Source: Pararge aegeria
Lineage: Eukaryota > Arthropoda > Insecta > Lepidoptera > Nymphalidae
Reading direction: 5' to 3'
Assembly: GCF_905163445.1 (NCBI RefSeq)
Contig: NC_053199.1
Location: 14,650,001-14,714,000 of the forward strand
Length of the DNA: 64,000 nucleotides
The position numbers were made by a program, and so were the translations under genes. Shown piece after piece: positions 33,120 to 44,919 of the stretch (position 1 is the stretch's first letter; each line of letters begins with the position of its first letter). Under the pieces are notes generated by a model that did no database searches, was not told where the DNA came from, and worked only from the letters and a program-made list of their open reading frames with translations.

Positions 33120-33559
33120 AATGAGTGATAGTGTGCATGTGTGTAAATTATAAATAAATTATTGATTTTTATCTATCATTTATTGATTTGTTATTACAAC
33201 ACATTTAATATTTTGCCTTTTTGTATGTTGAATGAATGTAGAGATTTGTTGGATACTGTAAGGTGGAATTTGTCTGCGCTTATAAATTTTTCTCTTTAAA
33301 TATTCAAACCATCCAAATTCGCGATAAAGAATCTTGAGTTTGTATTTGAATTTAGAACTTGTCGTTACGATTCGGTGCAAATGGGAACGGACGGCGATTG
33401 TTCGCGAGCACGTGACTCTGCATTAATTAAACCTCCACGTTAGCGGGACACGGATAAGGTAAACCTGCGCTTAACTTTTATAAGCCGCCGATCAACAATA
33501 AACGCTAAGTAGTAGTAGAGCTTTTTGTGTCAGAACTCGTCCGGGGAAGTACTACTGCC

Positions 33560-34085
33560 ATGCTTCTTTCTGCCGCCAAGCAGCATTCATCCTATATCAT
33601 CACCTCGACCGATTGAAGTCCACTGCTGGATATAGATCTTTTGTAGGTCCAAAACCCACGGTCGTGGGCCACTTGTTTCCAGCGGCTGCCAGCGACTCGT
33701 CTGCCCACCTCATTGGGGGCCGATTCACTCTGCGTTTACCAGCGCGGGGCAGCTATTCCAGCACCTTGGAACCCCAACGTCAATCGGTTCTCCGAGCTAT
33801 GTGCCCCGCCAATTTCCACATCAGCTTTGCGACTCGCTGAGCTATGTCGGTAGCTCTGGTTCTTCTACTGATTTCCTGAGTTCTGATTTAATCACGTAGA
33901 GATACTCCGAACATTGCTCTCTCCGTCGCCCGCTGAGTGACTCTGAGCCTTCTTATGAGGCCCATAGTAAGCGAACACGTTTCGGATCCGTAAGCCGTCA
34001 CTGGCAACACGCACTGTTCGAAAGCAGAGTTGCTGTGTTCCAATCTGAAGGACGTAGTTGCCGGTGTGATTGTAGGCACATAAGG
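33560..34085 (-). mobile_element. RTE-type LINE fragment
   Basis: Minus frame FEQCVLPVTAYGSETCSLTM then GLIRRLRVTQRATERAMFGV, the well-known RTE reverse-transcriptase C-terminal signature, followed by degraded coding sequence and a tail. Confidence 0.8.
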
Positions 34086-34179
34086 CTTAACACCTACGCC
34101 TCAGACAGATTGACACAGGGCGGCGCTTTGCAGGACCTGTCCCTCGCATACCTACTGTAGCGGTCTCCACATTACAGAA

Positions 34180-35175
34180 CTAGATGGCGCCGCAAAAATC
34201 CTGCAGCGCGCTAGCGAAGTGTTCACGAAGAATGCCTATATATACAACATCCAAAACTGAATGTTCGGACCTTGGTCCCCGAGCACAGCAATATATTCTC
34301 TCTATTCTTGATTATGCGGACGGAAGCTATCTTAACCTAACCGAGAACCATCTGAACAAACTTGAGCGTCTTCAAAATCTCGCTATTCGGTTCATATTCG
34401 GCTTACGCAAATATGATCATGTATCTGAATTTCGACTAAAGCTGAAGTGGCTCCCTATTCGCCGTCGCCGGAATTGCACGTTCTGTTGCTTATGTACTGT
34501 GTGTTATTTAACATAAAAACTCCCTCTTACCTAATGGAGAAATTTAATTTTCTTGGAGTGCAGTCAGATTTACGTTCTTGTCGTACGCTGACTTTGAGCT
34601 TGCCGTTTCTTAAAACTAAGTTTTATAAGCATTCATTAATTTTTCAAGCTACTGATCTGTGGAATGCACTCCCACAAATCTCACTAGAGATTTTCAAAAA
34701 TGCTGTTAAAGCCCATTATCTTGAGCAATAAAGACGACAGTGATTAACTCTTACTCATATTTAGGTATGTTTTAGTATATAGAATACTTTATTGGGCACA
34801 AAGAAACAAGCACAATTATAATGGTATACAAAAAGACACATTAGTTATTAGTTAAATGATCCAAGCAATTGTTACAGCAATCTGTGGTTAGATAAAAAAT
34901 TATCGATATGTAGAAATTATTAGTTTATTATATATATTAGTTTATTATTTTTTATATTTATTATTATTAGTATTTTATGTGTGTAATCTTGATAAGTATT
35001 AGTTCGTAAGTATGTATATAAGAATAATACACCCCTTGGTTTTCCTAACCCTAAGGTTGCCTGGAAGAGATCGCTACTAAGCGATAAGGCCGCCCTTTGT
35101 ATCCTACTTTTTAAGTTTATTTTTGATGTGTCCATTGTTTTTTTTCTTTTTGTGGTGTACAAATAAAGTAAATAA
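34180..35175 (+). mobile_element. 5'-truncated, frameshifted LINE with complete 3' UTR
   Basis: Plus frames HLNKLERLQNLAIRFIFGLR ... KLKWLPIRRRR, then a frameshift near 34480 into LLLMYCVLFNIKTPSYLMEK ... ATDLWNALPQISLEIFKNAV: the RT C-terminal domain of a jockey/CR1-type LINE. The 3' UTR ends in GGTTGCCTGGAAGAGATCGC, stem ATCGCT/AGCGAT (35070-35085), GTGTACAAATAAAG and (TAAA)n. This identifies similar tails at 5420, 13105 and probably 21285 and 46625. Confidence 0.8.
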
Positions 35176-35378
35176 ATAAATAAATATCACTTGCTTTGAA
35201 CGGTGAAGGAAAACATAGCGAGGAAAACTGCATGCCTCAGCGTCCGCCATAACGTTTTCAAGGGCGTGTGAAGTCTACCAATCCGCACTTGGCCAGCGTG
35301 GTAGACTACGGCCTGAACCCTTCTCATTCTGATAGGAGACCTGAGCCTTGTAGTGAGCCGGTACGAGGTTGATGATGA
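35172..35378 (+). mobile_element. SINE-2 copy, 5' truncated
   Basis: Body and tail (GAACGGTGAAGGAAAACATA to GAGCCGGTACGAGGTTGATG) directly after the (AAAT)n tail of a LINE and before a SINE-1. Confidence 0.78.
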
Positions 35379-35393
35379 TGATAATGTTTTGGC

Positions 35394-35637
35394 GGGCAGC
35401 CGATTGGCGCAGTGCGCAGCGACCCTGCTTTCTGAGTCTAAGGCCGTGGGTTCGATTGCCACAACTGGACACTATTTGTGTGATGAACATGAATGTTTTT
35501 CAGTGTCTGGGTGTTTATCTATATATTATAAGTATTTATGTATATTATTTATACAAAATATTCATCAGTTACCCATAACACAAGCTACGCTTACTTTGGG
35601 ACTAGATGGCGATGAGTGTATTGTCGTAGTATGTAGT
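35394..35637 (+). mobile_element. SINE-1 copy
   Basis: Plus copy with well-preserved head (CGATTGGCGCAGTGCGCAGC) and B box; it follows a SINE-2 copy directly. Confidence 0.85.
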
Positions 35638-35884
35638 ATGTAAAAAAATATGTATTGTTGTTAGCGATAAAAGCTGACACCGACGTACAATAAATTCTCT
35701 TCAAACCTCCAAATACCTCCGTATGCATTTAATGACTCCAGTTAAAATTGCGCACGCAATGGACAATCTTTTGCTGCTTCTACTGCCTCACAATTTTCAA
35801 ATAAACTGTTGCTAAGAGATGCTTTAAAAAACGCTTTTGCTAACGACCTGTAACGGATTATACGTAAAAATGTTTTTTTTTTTA

Positions 35885-36315
35885 AATTCCACTTTAAGTT
35901 AGCCCTTGACTGCAATCTCACCTGGTGGTAAGTGATGATGCAGTCTAAGATGGTAGGGAGCTTACCTGTTAGGGAGTATTGTAGTCATAATATAGGCATA
36001 GACAATTAAGTCTCGTTACCGCAAAGTCTAGATTTGATACTTATTGCCTGAATCCATGCATGGAAATTTCTAAATTATTGGGAAGTACCTAAGAATGCTT
36101 CATACCTATTATTACTTATTCCCCTAATCGGCTTCTACGCGACATCGCACCGGAACACTAAATCGCTTAGCGACACGTCTTTGTCGATAGGGTGGTAACT
36201 AGCCACGGCAAAGGCTCCCACCAGACCAGATCAGAGAAAATTCAGAAATTATAAACTCCCAAATTGCCCCTGCATGTATTCGAACCCGGGACCTCCTACT
36301 TAAATTTACAACGCT
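35885..36315. repeat. Family 3 repeat, longest copy
   Basis: TAGCCCTTGACTGCAATCTC, GGTAAGTGATGATGCAGTCT, GACATCGCACCGGAACACTA, then GAACCCGGGACCTCCTAC. Confidence 0.6.
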
Positions 36316-36877
36316 ACAAAATTTAAATCCCTAATGTATTACAGGCAGAAAACCATGAAGACAAAAATACAAATCTGACTATATTCAAAAATAAGTGCAG
36401 CCGATCGCCTTGGTGCTATTACAAAGAAAACATTTAGACGAGTAATATCCAATCGGCAAAATGGACTCGCAGAGGGATTTGGGAATTTTAACGAGAGATT
36501 ATCTCTTCAAAAATGGCTGACTAAAATGGATTCTGTACAGAATACAGATAACATTCGATGACCATTCGATTAAATTGTTAATTCCAGAGTCTTTGCCTTC
36601 CGGGATTCGATTCTTGCCGCACCACGTAATATCATTTTAGCTAGAATGAATTTCTCTCCCTCGTTTTCTTTTAGACAGAGATAAATATTTAACAAGGTGA
36701 TAATTTTATTAAAATTATTTGATATATCAGCTACATGCTGCATGCAGCATGTTCTTGCATGTAATAAGGACAAAAACATGGTTTTATTGTGTAATGTGTA
36801 ACGTTTCAAGACACAAAATTAACTGAAGTATTTTTATTACATAAATAAATATGTTTATTTAAATATAGATATTTATT

Positions 36878-37118
36878 AATACTACGGCAGTACACACATC
36901 GCCATCGAGGCCTAAAGTAAGCATACCTTGTGTTTTGGGTACTAAGACGACTTATGAAATATTTATATGAATAAAATATCAACAGTGAATACTTATAATA
37001 GACACTGAAAAACATTCATGTTCATCTCACAAACATTCTCCAGTTGTGGGAATCAAACCCACAGTCTTAGACTCAGAAAGCAGGATCTCTGCCCACTGCG
37101 CCAATCGGCCGTCAAAAT
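36878..37118 (-). mobile_element. SINE-1 copy
   Basis: Minus copy, full length with scattered changes; the head ends in CAATCGGCCGTCA. Confidence 0.85.
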
Positions 37119-37784
37119 CCATAATAATAATAATAACTTTTATTTCGGATAAAATTCCATAGCTTGTAAGAATTATCTTTTTAACTAATTTATTAACTAG
37201 AATTGACCAAACATTTCTCCTAATTAAGGTACCTCTTGAACACTTGGTGTATGAGTGTGTACCAACTGAGTGCTCCATAAAGGGATTTTCCCATTGGTAT
37301 CTAACACATAATAAAAGAAATGCAATTTTGACAAACGTGCCTTTTGGAATGAAAGTAACAATACTTATTGGAGTTATATATATCTTTTTACTGACCAACT
37401 TTCGATAAAAAGTACTTACCAATAAAAAGTTCATTAATTTCAAGTAGACCAACATTATAAGCACTTTTGATACGAACTACAAACCCCGTATGTCAAGTTA
37501 CAGTATTTTAAATTAAAATTTGTCAGTAACTCATATCCCGCAAGGCTAGCCCGCCGAATTCGTGATGAAATGGTTCCAATAATGCAAATTACTTTCAAGT
37601 TTTTGTTTATTATTCTCTATGGAGAGCAATGTCGCTGCGTAATTGTTTCGATTACAATATTAATTCACATCTTGTTGTATTTTTGCCTCGTTATTTATTC
37701 ATTAACGTGTTTTACCACGGTCCATACATTGGATAGAAGCAGACGTGACTGTGCGGAAATCCATAATATATTATGAAAGTTAAG

Positions 37785-37950
37785 CTTAATTTGCTATACT
37801 CCGGGAACAGCAGGAGAATCTGTATGGTGTAATTTATAATTTTTTCAATCCGTATACTCCACACCAAACAGATCCAAGGCAATGTACCCTCTACGCACGT
37901 TTCGCTCCGAAACCGGAGCATACTCAGGAGATGCCAACATCTTAACAATT
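37785..37950 (-). repeat. 'Cap' repeat (GGAGCGAAACGTGCG family)
   Basis: CTCCACACCAAACAGATCCA, TACGCACGTTTCGCTCCGAA. Plus-oriented relatives: 39755-39895, 54845-54955, 63928-64000 (runs off the right edge). Confidence 0.55.
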
Positions 37951-38081
37951 ATTGATTGTAGAGTCAACGTCTCGACTTCGAGTTTCAATACCCTACCCTG
38001 TTTATTTCGTTATAAATACTTCATTTAAAAATGCCACTTAATAGCAAATCAGGAACTTCAAAAACACCTTTGAAAAAGATA

Positions 38082-38199
38082 AATAAATTAATATACTACA
38101 ACAATACGCACATCGTCATCTAGTCCCAAATTAAGCGTAGCTTGTGTTATGGGTACTAAGATAGCTGATGAATATTTTTTTAAATAAAATAAAACACAA
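38082..38199 (-). mobile_element. SINE-1 copy, 5' truncated, ending at a foldback
   Basis: 3' half only. The truncation point abuts a perfect 16-bp inverted repeat at 38200-38236. Confidence 0.78.
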
Positions 38200-38724
38200 T
38201 TTCATAGTAAGAAGACTAGCTCTTCTTACTATGAAATATTAAACTTTTGCCCTGGGACTCTCACGAAATCAAGCTGACGTTCTCATTTCCCCGCGACAGA
38301 TATAAATTGCGCATTAATAACTTGTCTGCCTAATGGGGCTAACTAAACTGAAACTACTGTCAAAGTGTAGTGTGCGATAACCCCAAACTATTTCGTTTCT
38401 AGTGAGCTTCTTGATACAGTACCTAAGAAACTCTGCAGGCAACGGATGCGGCACTCATAATACACAATGAGGTATATCTTGCATCGTCTGAGTCTCACAC
38501 AAGACTGGAGTGTATGGAAAATGTACCCGTATTTATATGAAAATATCTACACAAGGTACATTCATTGCCATTGACTGTGAATCTTATATAATTTCGATTG
38601 TATCGTGAAAACGTTTTATTAATTAAACAAGAATTTTTCACACATTTACTAAAATTTCATATAAAATAACTGGCACTTATGAAGTTATAGTATTAAGTTA
38701 TGGTAGTGTGTAAATCCAATCCGC

Positions 38725-39130
38725 TCCCTACTAATATTATAAATGTCAATGTAAGTTTTTTTGTTAAGCTTTCACGCAAAAACTATTTAACCGATCCTCA
38801 TGAAACTTTGTACACATATTCTTGGAAGTGTTAGAAGTAATATAGGATACTTTTTATCCCGACATTAAGCTCGGTTCCTTTGGGAGAGGGGATGAGTGTT
38901 TGACGATTTTACACAATAACTCCGACGAATTATAATCGATTTATATAATTATTTTTGTCCTATATAGATTATAATATGTGTTTAATTTTGCCCAAACTGT
39001 GGTTGGAGATTGAGAACAGAACTCCTCAGCGGACAGCAGCAAACCCCTCTTTTAAGGCTTAGCGACACTGAATACTTTAATTTTTTTAGATCTACAACTA
39101 AATTTAATGCTACATCAAAAAAAAATCTAC
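38725..39130. repeat. Helitron-like interspersed repeat
   Basis: CCCTACTAATATTATAAATG to TACAACTAAATTTAATGCTA; the same unit as 23640-24066 in inverse and 40795-41470. Confidence 0.6.
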
Positions 39131-39164
39131 TATACAAGCACTTGAAGCAGGCGGATCAAAAAAA

Positions 39165-39250
39165 AATATTCAAAATTCATTTATTTTAAGTAGGCTTTTA
39201 TAAGCACTTTTGAAACGTCAAGTCCTACTTAACCCCATATACAAATTGAA
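39165..39250 (-). mobile_element. LINE 3' UTR fragment
   Basis: TTCATTTATTTTAAGTAGGC and GCACTTTTGAAACGTCAAGT on plus: 3' end of the same unit, minus orientation. Confidence 0.65.
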
Positions 39251-39599
39251 TAAATAAGTAGATCCTTAATGTGTAATTTAAAGTTATAAAGGTGAATGCC
39301 ACACATCTCCGAAATAAACTGTTCGGATGCTTTAAAAACGTAAAAACGATAAGTAACGCGGATGAATTCACAGGCAACAGCTATCATATAATCTTATTTA
39401 TGTTGTCTTATATTAAGTAAACGAATGTCCAATGTTGAAGTTTTGTACCTACCTCCAGGTTCGCTTGTTTGTACATAGGATATTATAATAATGATGAAAT
39501 TCTTGGCCCGATTCCTAGTTTGACGTGTAGCTCGCAGCGTTTAGCGCCTAATATATTGCTAATACAGATTATATAACATTAAACGAGTTATAAAAATAA

Positions 39600-39705
39600 T
39601 ACTGTGACAGCCCAGATAGGGTAAGGCACGGGAACCCCTTACCTCTCTTACTTTTCGGAGTTTACGACGTGAAGGAAAACATCGTGAGGAGACCTGGATG
39701 CGTGA
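39600..39705 (+). mobile_element. Degenerate SINE-2 head/body
   Basis: TGACAGCCCAGATAGG and GACGTGAAGGAAAACATCGT resemble the family; heavily changed. Confidence 0.45.
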
Positions 39706-39897
39706 CAGCAGTGGCGTGCATTTCATATACACCATTTTCCAGCTTTATGCCTACCCTGGTAAATAATCTTGTCAGGGTACATTGAAGAAGATCTGTTTGG
39801 TGTGGAGTATAAGGATGTAAGAAATTATAAATTACACCAGACAGATTCTCCTGCTTTTCGCAGAGTATATTAAATTAAGCTTAATTTTCATTATATT

Positions 39898-40053
39898 TTA
39901 TGAATATTATACATAAATACTTATAATGTACATAGAAACACCTATACACTGAAAAACATTCATGTTCATCACAGTTTTCCAGTTTTGAGAATCGAACCCA
40001 CGGCCTTGGACTCAGAAAGCAGGGTCGCTGCCCACTGCGCCAGTCGACCGTCC
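39898..40053 (-). mobile_element. SINE-1 copy, 3' truncated
   Basis: Head and central part on the minus strand (B box at about 39988-40000); lacks the CTAGCCCCAAAG block. Confidence 0.8.
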
Positions 40054-40224
40054 AGTATCTACCTATATATATATTTATCTAGGAGTTCCGCTTACCATAA
40101 GGTGAGCCTAGTCTGTGTGCTTCTGCTCAGTCTGTCAAAAAACTGCTACATGGGAAGCCAGCTTTACACCGCTTAGCTAATCTGCACGTTCTTGAAGGAA
40201 CGGCAAACTAAATAGCATAGAATA

Positions 40225-40482
40225 AAGAACATACAGAAACCATGTGCACGACTTATATTGAAGCATCAAAAGCAACAACACTTTAGTAGTGTTTCTTGAA
40301 CAGGCGGCTTGTTAAATTATGCCATTTAGCAGTTCACAGTAATTATTTTCCCTCTAATGTTCTAAACGGTTACCATAAAATTTGTGAAGTGGGATGTGCT
40401 CGGGGCGTTTTTAATGTTTTTGGACACAATGCACTGCATGCAAAAATGCTGAGGCTGAATGAGGGTTCTGTACGTTCGTAAT
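40225..40482. mobile_element. MITE-like element with terminal inverted repeats
   Basis: AAGAACATACAGAAACC at 40225-40241 is mirrored by GGGTTCTGTACGTTCGTA at 40463-40480. The interior (GTGTTTCTTGAACAGGCGGC) recurs at 28405-28610, 29890-30120, 30375-30430 and 44690-44914. Confidence 0.65.
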
Positions 40483-40743
40483 TCTAAGCTAAATAGTCCC
40501 TAAAGTTGGAGACAATTTGCATCGTACAATACCCCATCAATCTTGGCCACTCATTCGGTGCTAGTTACTCTAATGCCCTTAAACTTGGCGAATTAACAAC
40601 TTAAGGGTGTTGTTTCCGCCCAGGAACTGTGAACCAACCCTCGGGGATCGCATAATTGATTTTGACCGTTATATTGTTTCGGATCTGAACCCTTAAATAA
40701 AGTTACGTTGTAATATGTTTGAGCATCAACGTAGTAAGGAGCC

Positions 40744-40792
40744 CTACTTCCCTACTTCCCTATCCCTATCCCTATCCCTATCCCTATCCCTA
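40744..40792. repeat. (CCCTAT)n hexamer tandem repeat
   Basis: About seven near-perfect units of CCCTAT/CCTATC immediately before a Helitron-like repeat start. Confidence 0.85.
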
Positions 40793-40794
40793 CT

Positions 40795-41510
40795 AATATT
40801 ATAAATGTCAGTGTAAGTTTGTTTGTTAGGCTTTCAAGCAAAAACTACTTCACCGATCCTCATGAAACTATGTTCACATATTCTTGGAAATGTTTTTTTT
40901 TTTTTAACGATAGGCCAGCGTTTGACGACAATCATGCCCGTTAGAAAGCAATGATGAGGTCTAGGTTGGAGCACGCTTGCCTAGAAAAAGCCCATTCACT
41001 CTAGCCTTGAAGGTACTCAAATTATACGTGGCAGGAAACACAGTTGCCGGGAGGGCGTTCCACATCTTAGCGGCTCGTATCAGAAACGTGGATAAAAAAC
41101 GTTTCGTGCGTGTTGATGGAATATCAACCACATAAGGATGCTACCGCTCACGGTGTCTCTCTGATCTGTGTTGTGTTAGAAGTAATATAGGATACTTTTT
41201 ATCACGACATTAAGCTCTATTCCTTTGGGAGAGGGGATGAAAGTGTGTAACGATTTATACCTCAACTCCGACAAATTATAACCGATTTAAATAATTATTT
41301 TTGTACTATAGAGGTTATAATATGTGTTTAATTTGGTCGAAACTGTGGTTGGAGATAGAGGACAGAACTCCTCAGCGGACAGCAGCAAACCCCTCATTCA
41401 AGGCTTAGCGATACTGAATAATTTAATTTTTTTTAGAACTACCACTAAATTTTATGCCACATGAAAAACAAAATCAAACGCAGAATAAGTCGCGGGCAAC
41501 AGCTAGTAAT
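40795..41510. repeat. Helitron-like repeat with a 0.27-kb nested insert
   Basis: Unit broken at about 40893 by a different repeat (AGCAATGATGAGGTCTAGGT; to about 41168), then resuming GTGTTAGAAGTAATATAGGA. Confidence 0.6.
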
Positions 41511-41667
41511 ATTATAAATTCGAAAGGTTGTATGGATGGATGTTTGTTACTCTTTCAAAACAAAACTGCTGAACAAATTTCACTTAATTTTGGAATGGAG
41601 ATAGGTTATACCCTGGATTAGCATATAGGCTGCTTTGTACCCCGGGAAATAAAATAAATAAAAAAAT

Positions 41668-41918
41668 TCATATACAATGACAATACACACATCGCCATCT
41701 AGTCCAAAAGTAAGCGTAGCTTGTGTTATGGGTACTAAGATAACTGATGAATAATTGTATGAATAATATACATAAATACTTATAAAATACAGATAAACAC
41801 CCAGACACTGAAAAACATTCGTTTTCATCACACCAACATTTTCCGGTTGTTGGAACCGAACCCACGGCCATCGACTCAGAAAGCAGGGTCGCTGCCCACT
41901 GCGCCAATCGACTGTCAC
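41668..41918 (-). mobile_element. SINE-1 copy
   Basis: Full-length minus copy next to a Helitron-like repeat; B box altered (GGAACCGAACCC on plus). Confidence 0.83.
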
Positions 41919-42444
41919 ATCGGAAAATTAACGGTTCATGCAGAATTCGCGAAAAACCAAAAATCAGCGTGCGAAGCCGCTGGGTTGAAGGGCAGCCGAA
42001 GGGCTGGTTAATTATAAGTTAAAAATAGTAGTAGCAGAGCTCGTCCGGGGAAGTACTAGCGCCATAACTATTTCTGCCGCTAAGCAGCATTGTTGCAATC
42101 CTGTGTTCCGTACATACCCCGTTGTGGGTTAAATATCGAAGAGAAGTCGAATGAAATGTTAAACTTTTACCCTGGGACTCTATTGAGCGAAGAATTTAAC
42201 GAAGAATATCTTTCTTTAACTTTTGAAATTTTCAAAACATGGATGCTTTTAAAGAGAAAGAAGACGAGGCACATAGGATGATGGTGTTAAAACGCAAAAG
42301 GTTGAGTTTCGTTTTCAAAATGTAATGATATTTGAATTACCTAGTTATGAAATTGTACACTTATAATTTTTTTTGTTTCTTCACTATATTCAGTTCAAAT
42401 TATCCGAGAAGCATTCCACTTTGTAACTCAGAGGAGGACTCTGT

Positions 42445-42895
42445 CATAATATGGAGGGTAGAGGTAAGGAGAGTCATCTTATATGGGAGAAAAGTTGAAA
42501 AAGTGTCCAGTGTATGCGCTAAATAACAGTTCAAAAATCCTCCACAATGGCGCTGGTGGATGCACAGGGTATGGTATGAATGTAGCAATCGTAGATGAAT
42601 AGAAGTATGCCGAGTTAAAAAATGTAATGTCATTATCAACTAAAGTAGTTAATTATTGAGAATTTCAACAACTTACGTTGTACAAAATATTGTGGTAAAT
42701 ATAACCTTACTTCCTTGTATCTCCATACTTCCTTGTTTATTTTTCAAGCCTACTCTAACAATATATATATTTGGCGCTTCTTTTACTTCGAGTTACCCTG
42801 ATGCAAATGTGGCGCCATCCTAATTTAATACATTTTGACGACACTTTTTCATATACACAGATGACTCTCCTTACCTCTACCCTCCATATGTCATA
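42445..42895. mobile_element. Foldback element with long inverted arms
   Basis: The 31-bp segment 42449-42479 (ATATGGAGGGTAGAGGTAAG...) is perfectly repeated in inverse at 42859-42889. Weaker inverted similarity continues inward (ATGGCGC...GATGCA...AGGGTA near 42548 against 42795-42815). No open frame of note. Confidence 0.65.
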
Positions 42896-43079
42896 AATAC
42901 ACAGATTTCCACAGATGTCAATACACAAAAGACAGATACAAGAAAGAACATGCTCCGTTTTGAGTAGGGCAATATAATTTTCTGTACTAGTAAAATTTCA
43001 ACTATCATAAAATTGTTTAATTATTTAATTATTTAGTATAAACACTTTATTCACTTAAAATAACCAGAAAAGCATTTTC

Positions 43080-43460
43080 ACGTTGTAAATCTCGGAGCGC
43101 GGAATGCGGACACGCGTCGCCGCCATGACAGTTTAGTAATTAGGCGTCCAAAATGGCGGTGCAAAGTTCCCGCGACAATGATTTAGCTCGGTGACTTGCT
43201 GTTAAAGTTTAGGATGTCGGATCGGTGCGGAGATACCAAAGAACTCATTTAAACTCCACAAAAACGCTTTAGTTGATTGTGTTAGGGTCGTACAAAAACG
43301 AAGACACTGCATGTTTTACATAAGCTACCTATTTACTACATGTAGTTTAGCCTCAGTGGCCTATACTCAGAAACATGCGATTTAGAGGTCCAAACGATTT
43401 TGTTCCTTGCGTGCTGGCCATTCGCGTCGCGCCGATCATCGTGCGGCGATTTAGGTATTA
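43080..43460. other. GC-richer unique segment, possibly regulatory
   Basis: CGCGTCGCCGCCATGACAGT, AAAATGGCGGTGCAAAGTTC, CATTCGCGTCGCGCCGATCA. No long open frame or repeat match within the window. Confidence 0.2.
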
Positions 43461-43492
43461 ATAAATAATTAAATATATACAGAAAAAAAATG

Positions 43493-43632
43493 AAGTGTTA
43501 TGGGTACTAATGTGACGGATTTATATTTTTGTGGAAAATATACAGAAGTGCTTATAAAATACAGATAAACACCCAGACACTGCACAACATTCCTGTTCAT
43601 CATACAAACATTGTCCAGTTGAGCGAATGTTG
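43493..43632 (-). mobile_element. SINE-1 internal fragment
   Basis: Central part only (GTGTTATGGGTACTAA to CATTGTCCAGTTG); both ends missing. Confidence 0.7.
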
Positions 43633-44199
43633 TTTTGTCTCCCACCGAAAACTGTTCACTTTAACATATACCGAAGTTAGGTTCTTATCCATTACAACCT
43701 AATTTTCATTTGAATAAACACTCCGAATATTAAGAAGCTAATAATATAAAAATGAAAATGGGTGTGTAGTTGGTAAACGAAAAAATTGAATATTAATATA
43801 TTCGAATTGCAAGAGGGCTCTTAAACCATTTCTTAATCCAATTTCGTTAAAGCATACCTTTTAAAGTTTCAGCTTCTCGCAATATCCAATAGCATGCAAA
43901 TGGAATGCATTACTGATATTGGAATTAAATCGGTCCAATTCATATGCGGTATGGAAATAATTTGTCCTTTTGGGCTTTTAAGGGATTACAACCAGAAACA
44001 ATGAATGCCTTTTTTATTAACAACAAGTCATTCCTTCGAATTCTGTGCGTACCTAAGTTTTTTTTTTCTGTAATACAGAATTACCTTTTAAATATCAGAG
44101 CGTGATAAAACTAATTAGTAATTTCCACTTTTTTCCACGTTTATTCAAGGTCATCATAGAACTAAGAACATACAGAACCCTCATTCCGCCATTATTTTG

Positions 44200-44665
44200 A
44201 CGGCGCTTTTTGCAGCGACCCTGCTTTCTGAGTCCAAGGCCGTGGGTTCGATTACCACTACTACTACTGGAAAATGTGAGTGTGATGAGCTTCAATGTTT
44301 TTCCGTGCCTTGGTGTTTATATGTTTCCAACCAAAAACATTCTGTAAAAAAACTAGCCAAGTCTCGATGTAGCTGCTTGTTAGTTCTAAAAAGTAATGAA
44401 ATCTGCCGCTGGATTCCAGCGGCACAAAACCGTGGAATATGGAACTCTACAAAAGACCTATGTCCAGCAGTGGACGTCTATCGGTTGATATGATGATGAA
44501 AGAAATCTACTCGACTTGGTGTGCTGCCATGGCCCTCGTTGTTCTAAGTATTTATGTATATAATTAATAAAAAACTTCATCAGTTAACTTAGTACCACAA
44601 GCATAACATAACGTACGCTTACTTTGAGGCTAGATGGAGATGTGTGTATTATATATTTATTTATT
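44200..44665 (+). mobile_element. SINE-1 copy interrupted by an RTE 3' end
   Basis: Head half at 44200-44335 and tail half at 44540-44665 are collinear parts of one SINE-1; the middle 0.2 kb holds an RTE-type LINE tail. Confidence 0.75.
44395..44510 (+). mobile_element. RTE LINE 3' end inserted in SINE-1
   Basis: Same 3' block as 32250-32350, ending GGTTGATATGATGATGA. Confidence 0.7.
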
Positions 44666-44919
44666 GCATTCAGTGCATTTTGTTTAAAAACGCCCGCGCA
44701 CATATTACTTTACACCAGCAGATGATGATGCTAGCTACCAAACTTTTTCTATATCCCATTACATGGTAAACGTTTCGAACATTAGAGGTTAAATAGTTAC
44801 TGTCATCTGCTAAATGGTATGAAGAGACTAACCACCTGTCCGAGAAACACTACTAAAGTGGAGTGGTTTTTAATGCTTTAATATCAGTCGTTTACACGGT
44901 TTCTGTATGTTCTTATTAG

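Larger units (their letters stand above)
44164..44914. mobile_element. Same MITE family, enlarged by nested SINE-1 and RTE
   Basis: AAGAACATACAGAACCC at 44164-44180 and GGTTTCTGTATGTTCTT at 44898-44914 are its ends; SINE-1 lies inside, and RTE inside that. Confidence 0.6.

Noticed and set aside
40744..40792. Possible telomere-like repeat
   Set aside because: The unit CCCTAT is not the insect TTAGG telomere motif; it is an ordinary hexamer microsatellite.
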